64,000 nt of DNA. Source: Lachnospiraceae bacterium (GTDB taxonomy: Bacteria; Bacillota; Clostridia; Lachnospirales; Lachnospiraceae). Positions 34,384 through 43,372 of this stretch are shown one piece after another. The DNA lies in the NCBI GenBank assembly GCA_017399685.1, contig JAFQBM010000028.1, positions 62,001 through 126,000 on the forward strand, in the 5' to 3' direction. Positions within the stretch are counted from its first letter, which is position 1, and the number at the start of each line of letters is the position of its first letter. The notes under the pieces were generated by a model that saw only the letters and a program-made list of their open reading frames with translations, had not been told where the DNA came from and made no database searches. Both the position numbers and the translations under genes were made by a program.

Positions 34384-34414
34384 CCAAAAAAAGAAAGTGT
34401 GCAATGCACACTTT
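34384..34414 (-). terminator. Terminator of the lipoprotein/EIIC-EAL/MBL operon
   Basis: AAAGTGTGCA and TGCACACTTT (34394-34414) are a perfect 10-bp inverted repeat. On the minus strand CTTTTTTT follows. It stands 89 bases after the stop of the MBL-fold gene. Confidence 0.8.
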
Positions 34415-34502
34415 ACTATATTATAATGCACGTTATAAAATCAAAAAACCTTTTCTGTGAACAGAACGCTTTTTTAACTTTCAACACTGTTATCATATTA
34501 TT

Positions 34503-35333
34503 TTAATCCTTATCAAATCTAATTTCTTCTCCACTTTTAACATACTCAATCTGATCTTTTAAAATCCGTTTCATTCTTTCATATGGTTCTTCACCGGTAC
34601 AATGACAAGTATAAAATTTTGTTTTATATTCTTTTAATTTCCATGCAGTCTGTTCAATAAGTTCTATATCTTCCTGCTTATATCCATTCTTTTTCATCAT
34701 ATGAAACCCGCTAATTACCACATCTGGATCTTTAGAAAATATTCGATGATATTCTTCCAGAATATTCAAAATACCATTATGAGCACATCCGGAAATCAAT
34801 ATATCTTTTCCCTCTCGTGAAATCACTAAATACTGTTCATGTGAAAAATCATCCTGAACCAAAACACCGTCTTTCTCTACTGTAAGTTCTAGATTGCCAG
34901 AAGGCCATAACGTTCTGGATGTGACATTTGTAAAAAGAAGCAATTCCTCATTTATCCTTATAGTTCCACCAACATAGCGAATCTGGGATAAATTTGATAT
35001 TCTTTTATCCAGACCAATATATCTCTTATTTTCATCCTTTCCATGATAAAAATTTGAAAATACATTGTCTCTTACATAAATGTGTGCATGAGAATTCACC
35101 TTCGCAAAATGCAAAAGTCCTCCTCCGTGATCATAATGCCCATGGCTCAAAACGACAAAATCCACATCTTCCAGCTGAATGGAAAGTCTTTTCGCATTTT
35201 CAAGAAACTTATCTGTACAACCGGTATCCACTAATAATTTATATGTTTCAGTTTCTACATAAATACTTAATCCATGCTCAAAGTCACATTCCGGATTCCC
35301 CTTTATATTTTCAATTAAATTTACGATTCTCAT
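34503..35333 (-). CDS. Metallo-beta-lactamase-fold hydrolase
   Basis: 276 residues from ATG 35333. The metal motif is SHGHYDHGGG, with SGCAHNGILNILE and VISGFHM as later metal-binding blocks and the family ending YTCHCTGEEPYERMK. This layout (LVDTGCTDKFLENA, then LSHGHYDH) is that of the group near MptA/Tm0207-like cyclic-phosphate or pterin hydrolases, but substrate is unknown. No signal peptide. The longer frame to 35390 overlaps the EAL gene and lacks a ribosome site. Third gene of a three-gene operon. Confidence 0.85.
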   Translation of the reverse strand: MRIVNLIENIKGNPECDFEHGLSIYVETETYKLLVDTGCTDKFLENAKRLSIQLEDVDFVVLSHGHYDHGGGLLHFAKVNSHAHIYVRDNVFSNFYHGKDENKRYIGLDKRISNLSQIRYVGGTIRINEELLLFTNVTSRTLWPSGNLELTVEKDGVLVQDDFSHEQYLVISREGKDILISGCAHNGILNILEEYHRIFSKDPDVVISGFHMMKKNGYKQEDIELIEQTAWKLKEYKTKFYTCHCTGEEPYERMKRILKDQIEYVKSGEEIRFDKD

Positions 35334-35361
35334 ACTTGTTTCACATTCCTTCATACATAAT

Positions 35362-37497
35362 TTATGCTTCTTTATTTTTATTAATAGCAACAGACAATTT
35401 ATCTAATGAAACTGCCGGACTGTATAAATATCCCTGATATAAATAACATTCTACATTTTCCAGAGCCTGTCTTTGTTCCTGGGTTTCTACAAACTCAGCA
35501 ATTACCTGAATATTAAAATTACGAGATAGTTTCGTAATGGATGCAATGATGTCCCTGGTTCTATCATTATATAAAATATCCTTCGTTAAGGAACCATCTA
35601 ATTTGACTATATCAAACACATTGGTTTGAAGATACTTCATAGAAGTATTTCCCATGGAAAAATCATCAATGGCCAGACGATATCCCATATCTTTGATTCT
35701 GGAAAGACGTTCCACCAATTCTTCATTAAACAATAATGTAGCCTGTTCCGTAATTTCCACCATTACATTCCGGCAATACTTAGGATGATCTTCTCTTAAT
35801 TGTGATAAAAATTGCTCAAATTCCTCTAATTGAATCGAATTTCCTGTAACATTAATAGAAATTTTTGCATCGTCTCCAATGATATCTATCAATTGACCTA
35901 AATCGTCATACACCGTACGAAAAATATTCTCTTCCAATCGTAGCAGATTGCCCGTTTCTTCTGCTATCTGCACCACCAAAGGTGGATAAATCATCCCATA
36001 TAGTGGATGTTTCCAACGAAGCAATGCCTCTGCTCCAATACATTTAGAAGTTTGGTCAAATTGAGGTTGATAAAATAATTTCGGTTTCTGTGAAATCAAA
36101 TAATGTTCAAAATCATCCACCAAATTTTTCACAATAATCCCCATTTCACCGGTCAATGATAATAAACGTAGTGGCTTTCTGGATTCCTCGCTTTCTTTTA
36201 TCATAGAAACAAGACGATTCATTCGTTCCTGGGCATTTTTTAATCTCTCTTCATCATAAATTTTTATAAAAGGCCGATAAATCATAACACCAAGGAATAA
36301 ATTAATCAACTGTAATACAATTCCTGCAACAGAATCTGTAGCAAGATAGCCGCTCCAAAGCATCGGCGTCGTCCACTCTACATGATTAACCGGAATTGGT
36401 ACCCATCCTGACTTCATTGCAAAGGTACTGGTAAGTACAAAAAGCATCGGTGTCAATAAAAAAGGTATCAGAAATATCCCATTTAATACAATCGGCATAC
36501 CAAAAACCATAATTTCATTTACATTAAATATCATGGGAATTATCGCAAGTTTGGAAAGATTCCGGTTGCTGCGTCTTTTACTAAACAACAATACTGCAAT
36601 CAATAAACACATCACACTACCACAGCCACCCATAATCACAAAAACATCAAAAAAAGTTTTACTATATATTTCTGTAGCTGGTAACCCACTGGAAATTAAT
36701 TCTTGATTCACTTCTAATGCCGGAACAAAAATTTGTTGACATACAGGTTCCAGAACATTACTCCCATGAATCCCAAAGAACCAAAGTAAATGTAATATAA
36801 ACTCAAATAATAGTGCTGTCCAGATAGAACGTCCCATATTGCTGAAAATCTTATTCATCAGTTCCATGCATAAAGTATGAAAACTACTTACATCAAAAAC
36901 AACTACCAAAATCGTATTGATAGCAGAAAAAACAACAGAAACTCCCAAAATCGGAACAAGTGTCATCAATACATCATGAAAAGTATCGTCTTCACCCACA
37001 GTGTAATAATGAGCAAATTTTCTTATACTTTTACCAAATTTTTCATAACACCATGAGGCACCCAAAGCACAAACGATAGCCGTAAACAGTCCGGTCACCC
37101 CGAAATTGCTTATTTCCAGCCCTTCCGTTGTAATAGAACCACTAAAAATAACAAATGCAATCAACGATGCAAATACCGTTCCGTATCCATTTCCCTTCTC
37201 AGAAAAAATCTGTTGGGAATAACAAAGAGAAATACTAATAACAAAATAAATTGACAGGATACCAAAAGTTGCCGCATTAATATAATAAAAAAACAAATCA
37301 ATGGCACCGGATAAAAAATCATGTATAAAATCCTGATATGCCGGAATAGGAAGGGACCTGAATACCAGCGCAAAAGAACCAATCAGAAGAACCGGTATTA
37401 GCATTACAAGTCCACTTCTGATACATAAAAGAATCTTGGAACGGTTCATCCATGCATAACAGTTCATTATTATTTGTTTCATTTGTGCTTTCTTCAT
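35362..37497 (-). CDS. PTS EIIC-like membrane domain fused to an EAL c-di-GMP phosphodiesterase
   Basis: 711 residues from ATG 37497 (AGAGGG six bases upstream). Residues about 20-415 are a cellobiose/lactose-type EIIC with some ten helices, FFGIHGSNVLEPV (240-252) and FNVNEIMVFGMP (324-335). Residues about 465-711 are an EAL domain with E490-A-L, N549, EITE (581-584), DDFSMG (611-616), K632 and AEFVE (667-671), so the catalytic set looks intact. No EIIA or EIIB domain is present or nearby. It probably senses or binds a sugar and tunes c-di-GMP rather than transporting by phosphorylation. Confidence 0.9.
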   Translation of the reverse strand: MKKAQMKQIIMNCYAWMNRSKILLCIRSGLVMLIPVLLIGSFALVFRSLPIPAYQDFIHDFLSGAIDLFFYYINAATFGILSIYFVISISLCYSQQIFSEKGNGYGTVFASLIAFVIFSGSITTEGLEISNFGVTGLFTAIVCALGASWCYEKFGKSIRKFAHYYTVGEDDTFHDVLMTLVPILGVSVVFSAINTILVVVFDVSSFHTLCMELMNKIFSNMGRSIWTALLFEFILHLLWFFGIHGSNVLEPVCQQIFVPALEVNQELISSGLPATEIYSKTFFDVFVIMGGCGSVMCLLIAVLLFSKRRSNRNLSKLAIIPMIFNVNEIMVFGMPIVLNGIFLIPFLLTPMLFVLTSTFAMKSGWVPIPVNHVEWTTPMLWSGYLATDSVAGIVLQLINLFLGVMIYRPFIKIYDEERLKNAQERMNRLVSMIKESEESRKPLRLLSLTGEMGIIVKNLVDDFEHYLISQKPKLFYQPQFDQTSKCIGAEALLRWKHPLYGMIYPPLVVQIAEETGNLLRLEENIFRTVYDDLGQLIDIIGDDAKISINVTGNSIQLEEFEQFLSQLREDHPKYCRNVMVEITEQATLLFNEELVERLSRIKDMGYRLAIDDFSMGNTSMKYLQTNVFDIVKLDGSLTKDILYNDRTRDIIASITKLSRNFNIQVIAEFVETQEQRQALENVECYLYQGYLYSPAVSLDKLSVAINKNKEA

Positions 37498-37524
37498 AAA
37501 AATCCCTCTATTCAAATGTTTTTA

Positions 37525-39159
37525 TTAACCTGCATATGGCAGATATTCAAAATAATCATCTTCGAAACATCCATTAATATAAATCATCCAGAAATCTTCC
37601 CCTTTTCCCCGTTCAAAATGTATCTCACCCTCTTGTTTTGTATCTACATCATAAAAAGTAATTACACTAACATTATCCGTTCCTGTAACACTAATACGGC
37701 TACCAGCTGGAAGCATCGTATCAATACCATCTATTACAACCGGTAATTCCTGTATAGTAGTAAGTATCGAAAGATTGTTGGCCGGATTCTCAGAGCCAAT
37801 GTGGAACATTTTATCTATTTGATAAAACTTTCCATTTTCATCTATTTCATATTCTGCTTTACTTACATAAGATCCCAGCGTGTTTAAATGTACATTTAGA
37901 CTTATCATCTCAGTATTGATTGTTGCACCACCCAGACTGGCATCTGGTATTTCATCACAAAACTTAATAGTTCCATCTGTTATTTCATATAAAGATGTTA
38001 AATAATCATCAGACATGTAATCACTGGTTATAATTAAGAAAACCCTGTCATCGTTTCGTTTCATAATATAGGCAGCCTCAGTATAAGAAAACTCACCAAT
38101 CTTCACCTCAGAATCCCCTACATGTATAATAGATGAACTAAGTCCCATATCATAATTCGTCTGCAATTCTACACTAACATCAATCATACCATTTGAAGTT
38201 TCCAAAAGACATGTTTCTCCCGTACACAATCTGGCAATTCCTTTATGTTGATTACCTGCATATTTTTCTGAAAGAAATTCAGAAAATTCAGAATAAGGTA
38301 ACGTAGTATAAATCCCATTGTAATTTGCTGACGGAGAAACAATTTCATCCGCCTCTCCCGGATTTAATACAATCGTTACACCAGTAGCATCCAAATACCA
38401 CGACACATTACCATTCCACATATCTGCAACTTTTTCTTCATACCCCGGAATTAAATATTCAATTTGAGTCTCTTTTAAATCTTCGATAATATAATCCGTG
38501 GCTGCCAGATAAAACCCTTCTTCATCATCTAAAATGTCAGAAAGTGACAGCATATTACCATTTTCCGTATCAAAATTCAAACCTGTATATTTTAATATAT
38601 CATTTTCACTTGCCGTATAGGTGCTTGTGTATTCTAATAAACTAACCACCCGGCTGTCTGCCCTTTCCACTTCAAGACTTTGATATATACTAAACATACA
38701 ATGATATTCATACTCCAGATATTCTTCTAACAGTGTAGTATTTTCTGATGCCATAAGTGCATACTCATCCAGCAAAGAAGTTAATTCGTTTTGTCTTTCA
38801 TCAGACCATGCAGCAAATGCATCACTTAATTCCGGATATTCATTGTCACTCACCCCTAAGGTACTATATGTAAGATTGCAAAGTGATAATTTTCCATCTT
38901 CATGATATCTGTCTTCCACAAACTCACCTTGTATCTCAATTTTAGGTGCCACTGCATTCTCTGTTTCTTTTCCTTCATCCTCATCGGATTCCCTGTCATC
39001 CTCTGTGTTCTCATCCTGAGTTTCTGTCTTTACCTTGTCCTTTTCATCAATATGGTCTAAGACAGAATCTCTCTTACTATCCGTATTCTTATTTCCTCCA
39101 CATCCCGTTAATGCAAGCATACAAATTAATAAAGCTGATACTAATTTCTTTTTTCTCAT
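37525..39159 (-). CDS. Large lipoprotein with DUF3298-like region
   Basis: 544 residues. MRKKKLVSALLICMLALTGC is a lipoprotein signal with Cys20. An acidic, low-complexity linker (about 25-70) follows. The segment around 180-300 (TGLNFDTENGNMLSLSDIL, YLAATDYIIEDL, GIYTTLPYSEF) resembles the DUF3298/RsiV-type extracellular domain. The C-terminal part is beta-rich and unknown. It lies 27 bases before the EIIC-EAL gene, so it may be its extracellular partner, for example a ligand or stress sensor. Confidence 0.75.
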   Translation of the reverse strand: MRKKKLVSALLICMLALTGCGGNKNTDSKRDSVLDHIDEKDKVKTETQDENTEDDRESDEDEGKETENAVAPKIEIQGEFVEDRYHEDGKLSLCNLTYSTLGVSDNEYPELSDAFAAWSDERQNELTSLLDEYALMASENTTLLEEYLEYEYHCMFSIYQSLEVERADSRVVSLLEYTSTYTASENDILKYTGLNFDTENGNMLSLSDILDDEEGFYLAATDYIIEDLKETQIEYLIPGYEEKVADMWNGNVSWYLDATGVTIVLNPGEADEIVSPSANYNGIYTTLPYSEFSEFLSEKYAGNQHKGIARLCTGETCLLETSNGMIDVSVELQTNYDMGLSSSIIHVGDSEVKIGEFSYTEAAYIMKRNDDRVFLIITSDYMSDDYLTSLYEITDGTIKFCDEIPDASLGGATINTEMISLNVHLNTLGSYVSKAEYEIDENGKFYQIDKMFHIGSENPANNLSILTTIQELPVVIDGIDTMLPAGSRISVTGTDNVSVITFYDVDTKQEGEIHFERGKGEDFWMIYINGCFEDDYFEYLPYAG

Positions 39160-39415
39160 AATTCATTCTCTCCATCCTATCATTATACATTTATTATTTA
39201 TTTTAATTAATTTATACATTATAATGACATATTTATCATGCCACAATATATCTAATCTTCAGTTCTATGTACTACATTTACATACTGTTTCATATAAACA
39301 ATCATCGTTTCCATATCTTCCTTTTCTCTATTGCTAAAGGTAATCTTCTATTTATTTAAATACTACCACACAATAGGAAATAACTCAATTTTAATTCATG
39401 TTTCTTTTATATTTT

Positions 39416-39643
39416 TTAAACATCACCTATTTTTACAACTCTAAACTGTACTCCTGTTTCTGAAAAGACCACTTCAAGCTTTTTAGTAGCAAAAAATTCA
39501 ATTACAAATTCTTTCAATTCCTCTGTCGGTTCGTCAACCGTAAAATACTGTCCTCCACAGCTATCATGGAAATGAATTTGCACAGAAAATTTCTGTAAGA
39601 CTTCTTTCTTTAAATTTTCGACTTCAAATATTGTAAGAATCAT
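39416..39643 (-). CDS. RDAC-like small protein
   Basis: 75 residues, soluble. HFHDSCGGQYFTV resembles the RDACGGQ signature of a small clostridial family, with S for A. The rest is an alpha/beta pattern (ELKEFVIEFFATKKLEVVF). AAGGAG lies ten bases before ATG 39643, inside the tail of a decayed VOC gene. Function is unknown; the His-Asp-Cys cluster may bind metal. In 39160-39415 downstream of it I see only AT-rich sequence and an unsupported 20-codon frame. Confidence 0.65.
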   Translation of the reverse strand: MILTIFEVENLKKEVLQKFSVQIHFHDSCGGQYFTVDEPTEELKEFVIEFFATKKLEVVFSETGVQFRVVKIGDV

Positions 39644-39798
39644 ATTTTAACCACTCCTTTTCTTCTAACACAAGTCCTTCAGATAAAATTACATTCTCCT
39701 CAAAATCCGTTACCGCCCGTAAACCAAATAATTCCTGATAAAAACTCCTTTGATAACTCAATATCATTTATCACAATCAATATATTTTTTAATCTCAT
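39641..39798 (-). pseudogene. Truncated, frameshifted VOC (glyoxalase/bleomycin-resistance-like) gene
   Basis: From ATG 39798 the frame reads MRLKNILIVINDIELSKEF. One extra T in a run near 39740 shifts the frame; correcting it gives YQELFGLRAVTDFEEN and VILSEGLVLEEKEWLKY, the standard first beta-alpha-beta-beta-beta module of VOC proteins. The sense then runs into the RDAC-like start, so the C-terminal half is missing. The region 39800-40010 upstream holds no other gene. Confidence 0.8.
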
Positions 39799-40016
39799 AT
39801 TAGAACCCCAATTTGACTTTCTATTGGATTTATTTAAATTGTAACACACCTAATCACATATCTCTATACCTTTGCATAAAAAATTTTCCATTCATAGATT
39901 TATTAACATAATTCACAAACGAACATTTCTCACAATCCTGCTTATCTTATTAATTTTTCAAAATATGATTTAATCATCACGAATGAATGTTTATTTTCTC
40001 AACCATTTCCGACACT

Positions 40017-40045
40017 TTGATTCCCTATATAGAATATACTATATA
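40017..40045 (+). promoter_or_regulatory. Promoter of the duplicated-domain gene
   Basis: TTGATT (40017-40022) and TATATA (40040-40045) with a 17-base spacer. The start near 40052 leaves a very short leader with AAGG before ATG 40066. Confidence 0.5.
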
Positions 40046-40065
40046 AAAACACTTTAAGGTGATTT

Positions 40066-40632
40066 ATGGACAATTTTTTTCCTACAGATTCAGTAATTCA
40101 GGTTTCTAATGCCTTGATAGAAAATATTAACAATGAAAGTTCTAATACTTTTGTCACAATCTCATATAACGACTGTGTTAATTGCCAAAGAGCATCCCAA
40201 ACTGTAAGACTTGTGGTTGGAAATAACACTATTATTCTCAACGAAAATGGTAACAGAGTTCCCGTTACCAGCTTAAGAGAAGGCATGATTGTGGATGCTT
40301 CTTTTTCCTCCGCCATGACAAGAAGCATTCCACCTCAATCAAATGCTTTTATGATACGAATTGTCAGAAGACCGATGGAAGCCAATACCACAATCGGCAG
40401 AATATTAGATATCGACAGACAAAACAGAAGTTTTACTACCATAAGTGACAGAAACTTCTCTTCTATTATCAGATTCAATGTTCCAATGAATACATTAATA
40501 TTAGACCGGAACGGAAGAAGTGTAAATTTTTCAAGATTAACGCCCGGTCAAAGAGTCCGGGTACGTCATGCCTCTTTTATGACTGCCAGCATTCCACCAC
40601 AGACTACTGCATTTGAGATACAGATTTTATAA
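40066..40632 (+). CDS. Protein of two tandem beta-rich domains, function unknown
   Basis: 188 residues, no signal peptide or membrane helix. Residues about 14-100 and 106-188 are copies: each has a T-x-I-x-L-x-x-N/D-x-N/G strand, a L-x-x-G-x-x-V turn (REGMIVDASF, TPGQRVRVRH) and ends with SIPPQ (87-91, 175-179) followed by AFMIRI or AFEIQI. CVNC (37-40) occurs only in the first copy. The pattern is OB-fold or DUF5666-like, but I do not recognise the family. AAGG precedes the ATG by six bases. It is one of few plus-strand genes and stands alone. Confidence 0.75.
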   Translation: MDNFFPTDSVIQVSNALIENINNESSNTFVTISYNDCVNCQRASQTVRLVVGNNTIILNENGNRVPVTSLREGMIVDASFSSAMTRSIPPQSNAFMIRIVRRPMEANTTIGRILDIDRQNRSFTTISDRNFSSIIRFNVPMNTLILDRNGRSVNFSRLTPGQRVRVRHASFMTASIPPQTTAFEIQIL

Positions 40633-40661
40633 TTCCCCTAATTTTTTATCAATTTTATTAG

Positions 40662-40690
40662 CAAAGGAGCCCACTACTATAGCTCCTTTG
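40662..40690 (+). terminator. Probable terminator after the duplicated-domain gene
   Basis: CAAAGGAGC (40662-40670) and GCTCCTTTG (40682-40690) form a perfect 9-bp stem with an 11-base loop, 30 bases after the stop. The following sequence (TTATAC) is only weakly T-rich. Confidence 0.6.
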
Positions 40691-40785
40691 TTATACATAA
40701 ACATTTCTTTAGCTTCGATTCGTAAAACTTCTTGTTGTTCACCTTATCAGTTTATCCTTACACTATGACCAAGCAGTATGCGTTT

Positions 40786-41047
40786 CTAACTTTCCATTTT
40801 TTCTTCATGATAACTCTTAGCTGCTTCATCTAGTACACCCATGAGTTTTTTTCACATTTTCTGTACCAACATAAGACTTCGGATATGTCATACACAGAGC
40901 ACTATTCTCCCAGAAACCATCACAGCGACCAAAACCATAAAAATACATCATATCTCTATAATATTCCTTCTTCGCTTCGAAATAGAACGTTCCACTAAGT
41001 GGTGTTATTTCGATAGCTCCCTTAAAAGTTCCATTCTTAATTCTCCT
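40786..41047 (-). pseudogene. Decayed ORF with frameshift, family unknown
   Basis: One minus-strand frame is open from 41047: NGTFKGAIEITPLSGTFYFE, AKKEYYRDMMYFYGFGRCDG, FWENSALCMTYPKSYVGTEN. At an A-run (40847-40853) the frame shifts, and the next frame continues LMGVLDEAAKSYHEEKMES to TAG 40786. The composition is protein-like on both sides of the break. There is no start codon with ribosome site in the frame, so it looks like the C-terminal end of a lost gene. Nothing else is visible in 40691-41131. Confidence 0.45.
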
Positions 41048-41131
41048 TTACTTCTATCTACCAAAATTTCCTATATCTCTTTTTAGTTCCTCCCCTTTTA
41101 TCGTTTCTTTACTTTTTCCTTCATAATCCTT

Positions 41132-42157
41132 TTACTTATCAGCTAGCACAAGTGAAAAATTATAATCAGCAATCACAAAAACACAAGTATTCAATACCCA
41201 TATGTAACCATTTTGAACATCTCTGCTTACTTCATTTTGTATTTGTAAAATCTTATCCAAATCCAACTGTTGAAAACATTGTTTATATTCATTACAAGAT
41301 ATTTGATATAAGCCATTTTGTACCTTATTAGCCTTACAAATGTTGTGAATAACAATCTGCTTAAACATTTCCCTCATATAATTCCAATATGAATATTCCT
41401 TATCCATATAACCAAACTTAGATAACAAATCTGCAAACTGATACCTTGCTGTATTTATATACTTTTGCTCAACAACATTATTCAGCTTACCTTCAATAGC
41501 TGTTATCACATTATTTGAATTTGAAATCAACAACAGTTCATCCACACATTTGTTACATGCAGCATTGTCCATTACCTCGAAACGCTGTACTAAGATTTCT
41601 CTCATTTTACGGACTAAATCAACACTTTTAGCCACTACAGTATTTTTTACCTTATTCTTATACTGCACTCCCGGTTGCAAAGTTACTGATATCTGTCTGT
41701 TCTTATACTCAATGTCAGGTATACTCTCCAAATGCTGATAAGATTCAATCATAGGATAATTAATATACAACTTACCAACATCTGCCGAATCACCGAAATA
41801 TCTCTGCATTTTCAATATTTTTTCTTCATCAAAATTTGGATCATGATGCTCATAGTCAAAGACCAAAATAATATTAGTAAAGTCATTTTTATACTGAATA
41901 TTATTTCTATTTTTCTTACTTATCACATAAGGCAAATCTATATCCTGTTCATCCCAATCCGCTTCGTACTCTTTAATAATGTCTTCATATAGTATATAAA
42001 TATTCGTTCCATAAATCCATACATCTTCCATATCTATATTGATTTCCGGAAAACATTTAAAAATCAATCCGAACAATTCGTTTTTCTCATGATTCCCTTC
42101 TACTATAAGCAGATTCTTTCCTCTTTCTCGTGCTTCCTTCCAATTCTCATTATTCAT
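41132..42157 (-). CDS. TOPRIM-like protein, partner of the AAA15 ATPase (putative anti-phage effector)
   Basis: 341 residues from ATG 42157; GTG 42175 is an alternative. NLLIVEGNHEKNELFG places Glu20 as the first TOPRIM acidic residue, and NIILVFDYEHHDPNF gives D101-x-E103 as the second motif, the layout of OLD/DUF4435/RloB-type nucleases. IDMEDVWIYGTNIYIL and LYINYPMIESYQHL follow. The C-terminal 200 residues are helical and unknown. It overlaps the ATPase gene by eight bases. By analogy to AbiL and PARIS (AriA-AriB), the ATPase would sense phage and this protein would act as effector; the exact family is not proven. Confidence 0.7.
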   Translation of the reverse strand: MNNENWKEARERGKNLLIVEGNHEKNELFGLIFKCFPEINIDMEDVWIYGTNIYILYEDIIKEYEADWDEQDIDLPYVISKKNRNNIQYKNDFTNIILVFDYEHHDPNFDEEKILKMQRYFGDSADVGKLYINYPMIESYQHLESIPDIEYKNRQISVTLQPGVQYKNKVKNTVVAKSVDLVRKMREILVQRFEVMDNAACNKCVDELLLISNSNNVITAIEGKLNNVVEQKYINTARYQFADLLSKFGYMDKEYSYWNYMREMFKQIVIHNICKANKVQNGLYQISCNEYKQCFQQLDLDKILQIQNEVSRDVQNGYIWVLNTCVFVIADYNFSLVLADK

Positions 42158-43301
42158 AGGCTTCAAACTCTCCACTTATATACATCTTTTCTAAATTATG
42201 TCCTTCTCGAAGTTCCCTTGTTGTTGCATCACATAAAGCTGTCAATTTACCACTTCTTGATAACACAAATAAACAATCTGGTCGCATCAATCTATTTGTC
42301 ATCAAATTTGTATTATGTGTAGTTAAAATCATTTGGCAATTTGGAAGCATTTGTTTAAAATATTTCACAAGATTTTCTGCCATCTCATAATGATAAAATG
42401 CGTCAAATTCATCCAAGTAAATTAATGAAATATTTTTAGACGCAAATACTAATCGACGATATACATTCATCAAAGCAATAGTTCCACTCGATGCATTTTC
42501 ATAAAAAGGAATTAGTTTATTGTGTTTAAAATACAATTCACTCTGCCCATCTGGTAACTTCTTTAAAACCAACTTACACTCTACACCCATATAATTTAAA
42601 AATTCTTCAAACTCTTTTAATTCCCTCTCATCTTCCAGATATTCAAAAAATTTATCATACATTCTTCTTGGGTTAATCCCCAATGAACCACTTACAGTCA
42701 TCATAACCATATTTTTTGCATAATCAGCCACTCTTAATAATACCGAATCACTTTTCAATGCAATATTATTAATAACCCATCTTAAAAACGGAATTTGCTG
42801 CACAGTATAACTTTGTGTTTCATCATCTACATCCTTAGATTGCCAAAATCTGCTTATAACTGTTTCTTCAGCATTTAAATAATCTAAATCACACTTTATT
42901 ATTTTTTCATTGCCAAAATAACATTTAAAAATTTGTTTTCCATCAACAAGAAGTTCCTCTTCTTTTAATTCCGTTTCAGACAACCTTACATATTTATATA
43001 TAACCTCTTTAACTCCAAATTTAAATGTATATACAAATAATGCTACATCTTCCTCTGAATCTGCATTCAAAAAAACTCCATCATTAAATCTAGTATATCC
43101 CGCTAATGTTGATGCTATATCAATAAGAGCCTTCCCCAAATTGGTCTTACCAGTAGCATTTCTTCCATATATAAGCATTTTGCTAATTGTGTTACTTGTA
43201 ATACAATCTATGCCAAACTGATATCCACCAACTTCCCCAAAATCAATTACTATATTATCTTTAAAATTCTTATAATTTGTTAATTCAAACTTTCTAAGCA
43301 T
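42150..43301 (-). CDS. AAA15/ABC-like ATPase of a putative defence pair
   Basis: 383 residues, OLD/SMC-like. Walker A is GRNATGKT (46-53) after KFELTNYKNFKDNIVIDFG. NASSGTIALMNVYR is the signature-like region, ISLIYLDEFDAFYHYEMA the Walker B with catalytic Glu, and ILTTHNTNLM the H-loop. RPDCLFVLSRSGKLTAL is the usual AAA15 end. No coiled-coil arm of SMC length. AAGGTGG precedes ATG 43301 by eight bases, with a good promoter upstream. The pair is AT-rich, flanked by decayed fragments, and lies next to the tsf terminator, consistent with acquisition. Confidence 0.85.
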   Translation of the reverse strand: MLRKFELTNYKNFKDNIVIDFGEVGGYQFGIDCITSNTISKMLIYGRNATGKTNLGKALIDIASTLAGYTRFNDGVFLNADSEEDVALFVYTFKFGVKEVIYKYVRLSETELKEEELLVDGKQIFKCYFGNEKIIKCDLDYLNAEETVISRFWQSKDVDDETQSYTVQQIPFLRWVINNIALKSDSVLLRVADYAKNMVMMTVSGSLGINPRRMYDKFFEYLEDERELKEFEEFLNYMGVECKLVLKKLPDGQSELYFKHNKLIPFYENASSGTIALMNVYRRLVFASKNISLIYLDEFDAFYHYEMAENLVKYFKQMLPNCQMILTTHNTNLMTNRLMRPDCLFVLSRSGKLTALCDATTRELREGHNLEKMYISGEFEAYE

Positions 43302-43343
43302 ATTTCATACCACCTTTTCTATTTAACGCTTACTTTATATTAT

Positions 43344-43372
43344 AGTATACCCTAATAGTTTATAAATCGCAA
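43344..43372 (-). promoter_or_regulatory. Promoter of the ATPase/TOPRIM pair
   Basis: TTGCGA (43367-43372) and TATACT (43344-43349), 17-base spacer, minus strand. A second -10-like TATAAT overlaps at 43339-43344. The -35 abuts the hairpin at 43371-43411. Confidence 0.6.

Noticed and set aside
34384..34480. Candidate CRISPR-like or repeat array among the short palindromes
   Set aside because: Only single, unrelated inverted repeats are present; one is a terminator. No regular direct repeats or cas genes exist in the window.
39252..39314. Minus-strand 20-codon ORF with an AAAAGGAAG site
   Set aside because: Too short, ends in AT-rich intergenic DNA, and no homologue or structure supports it.
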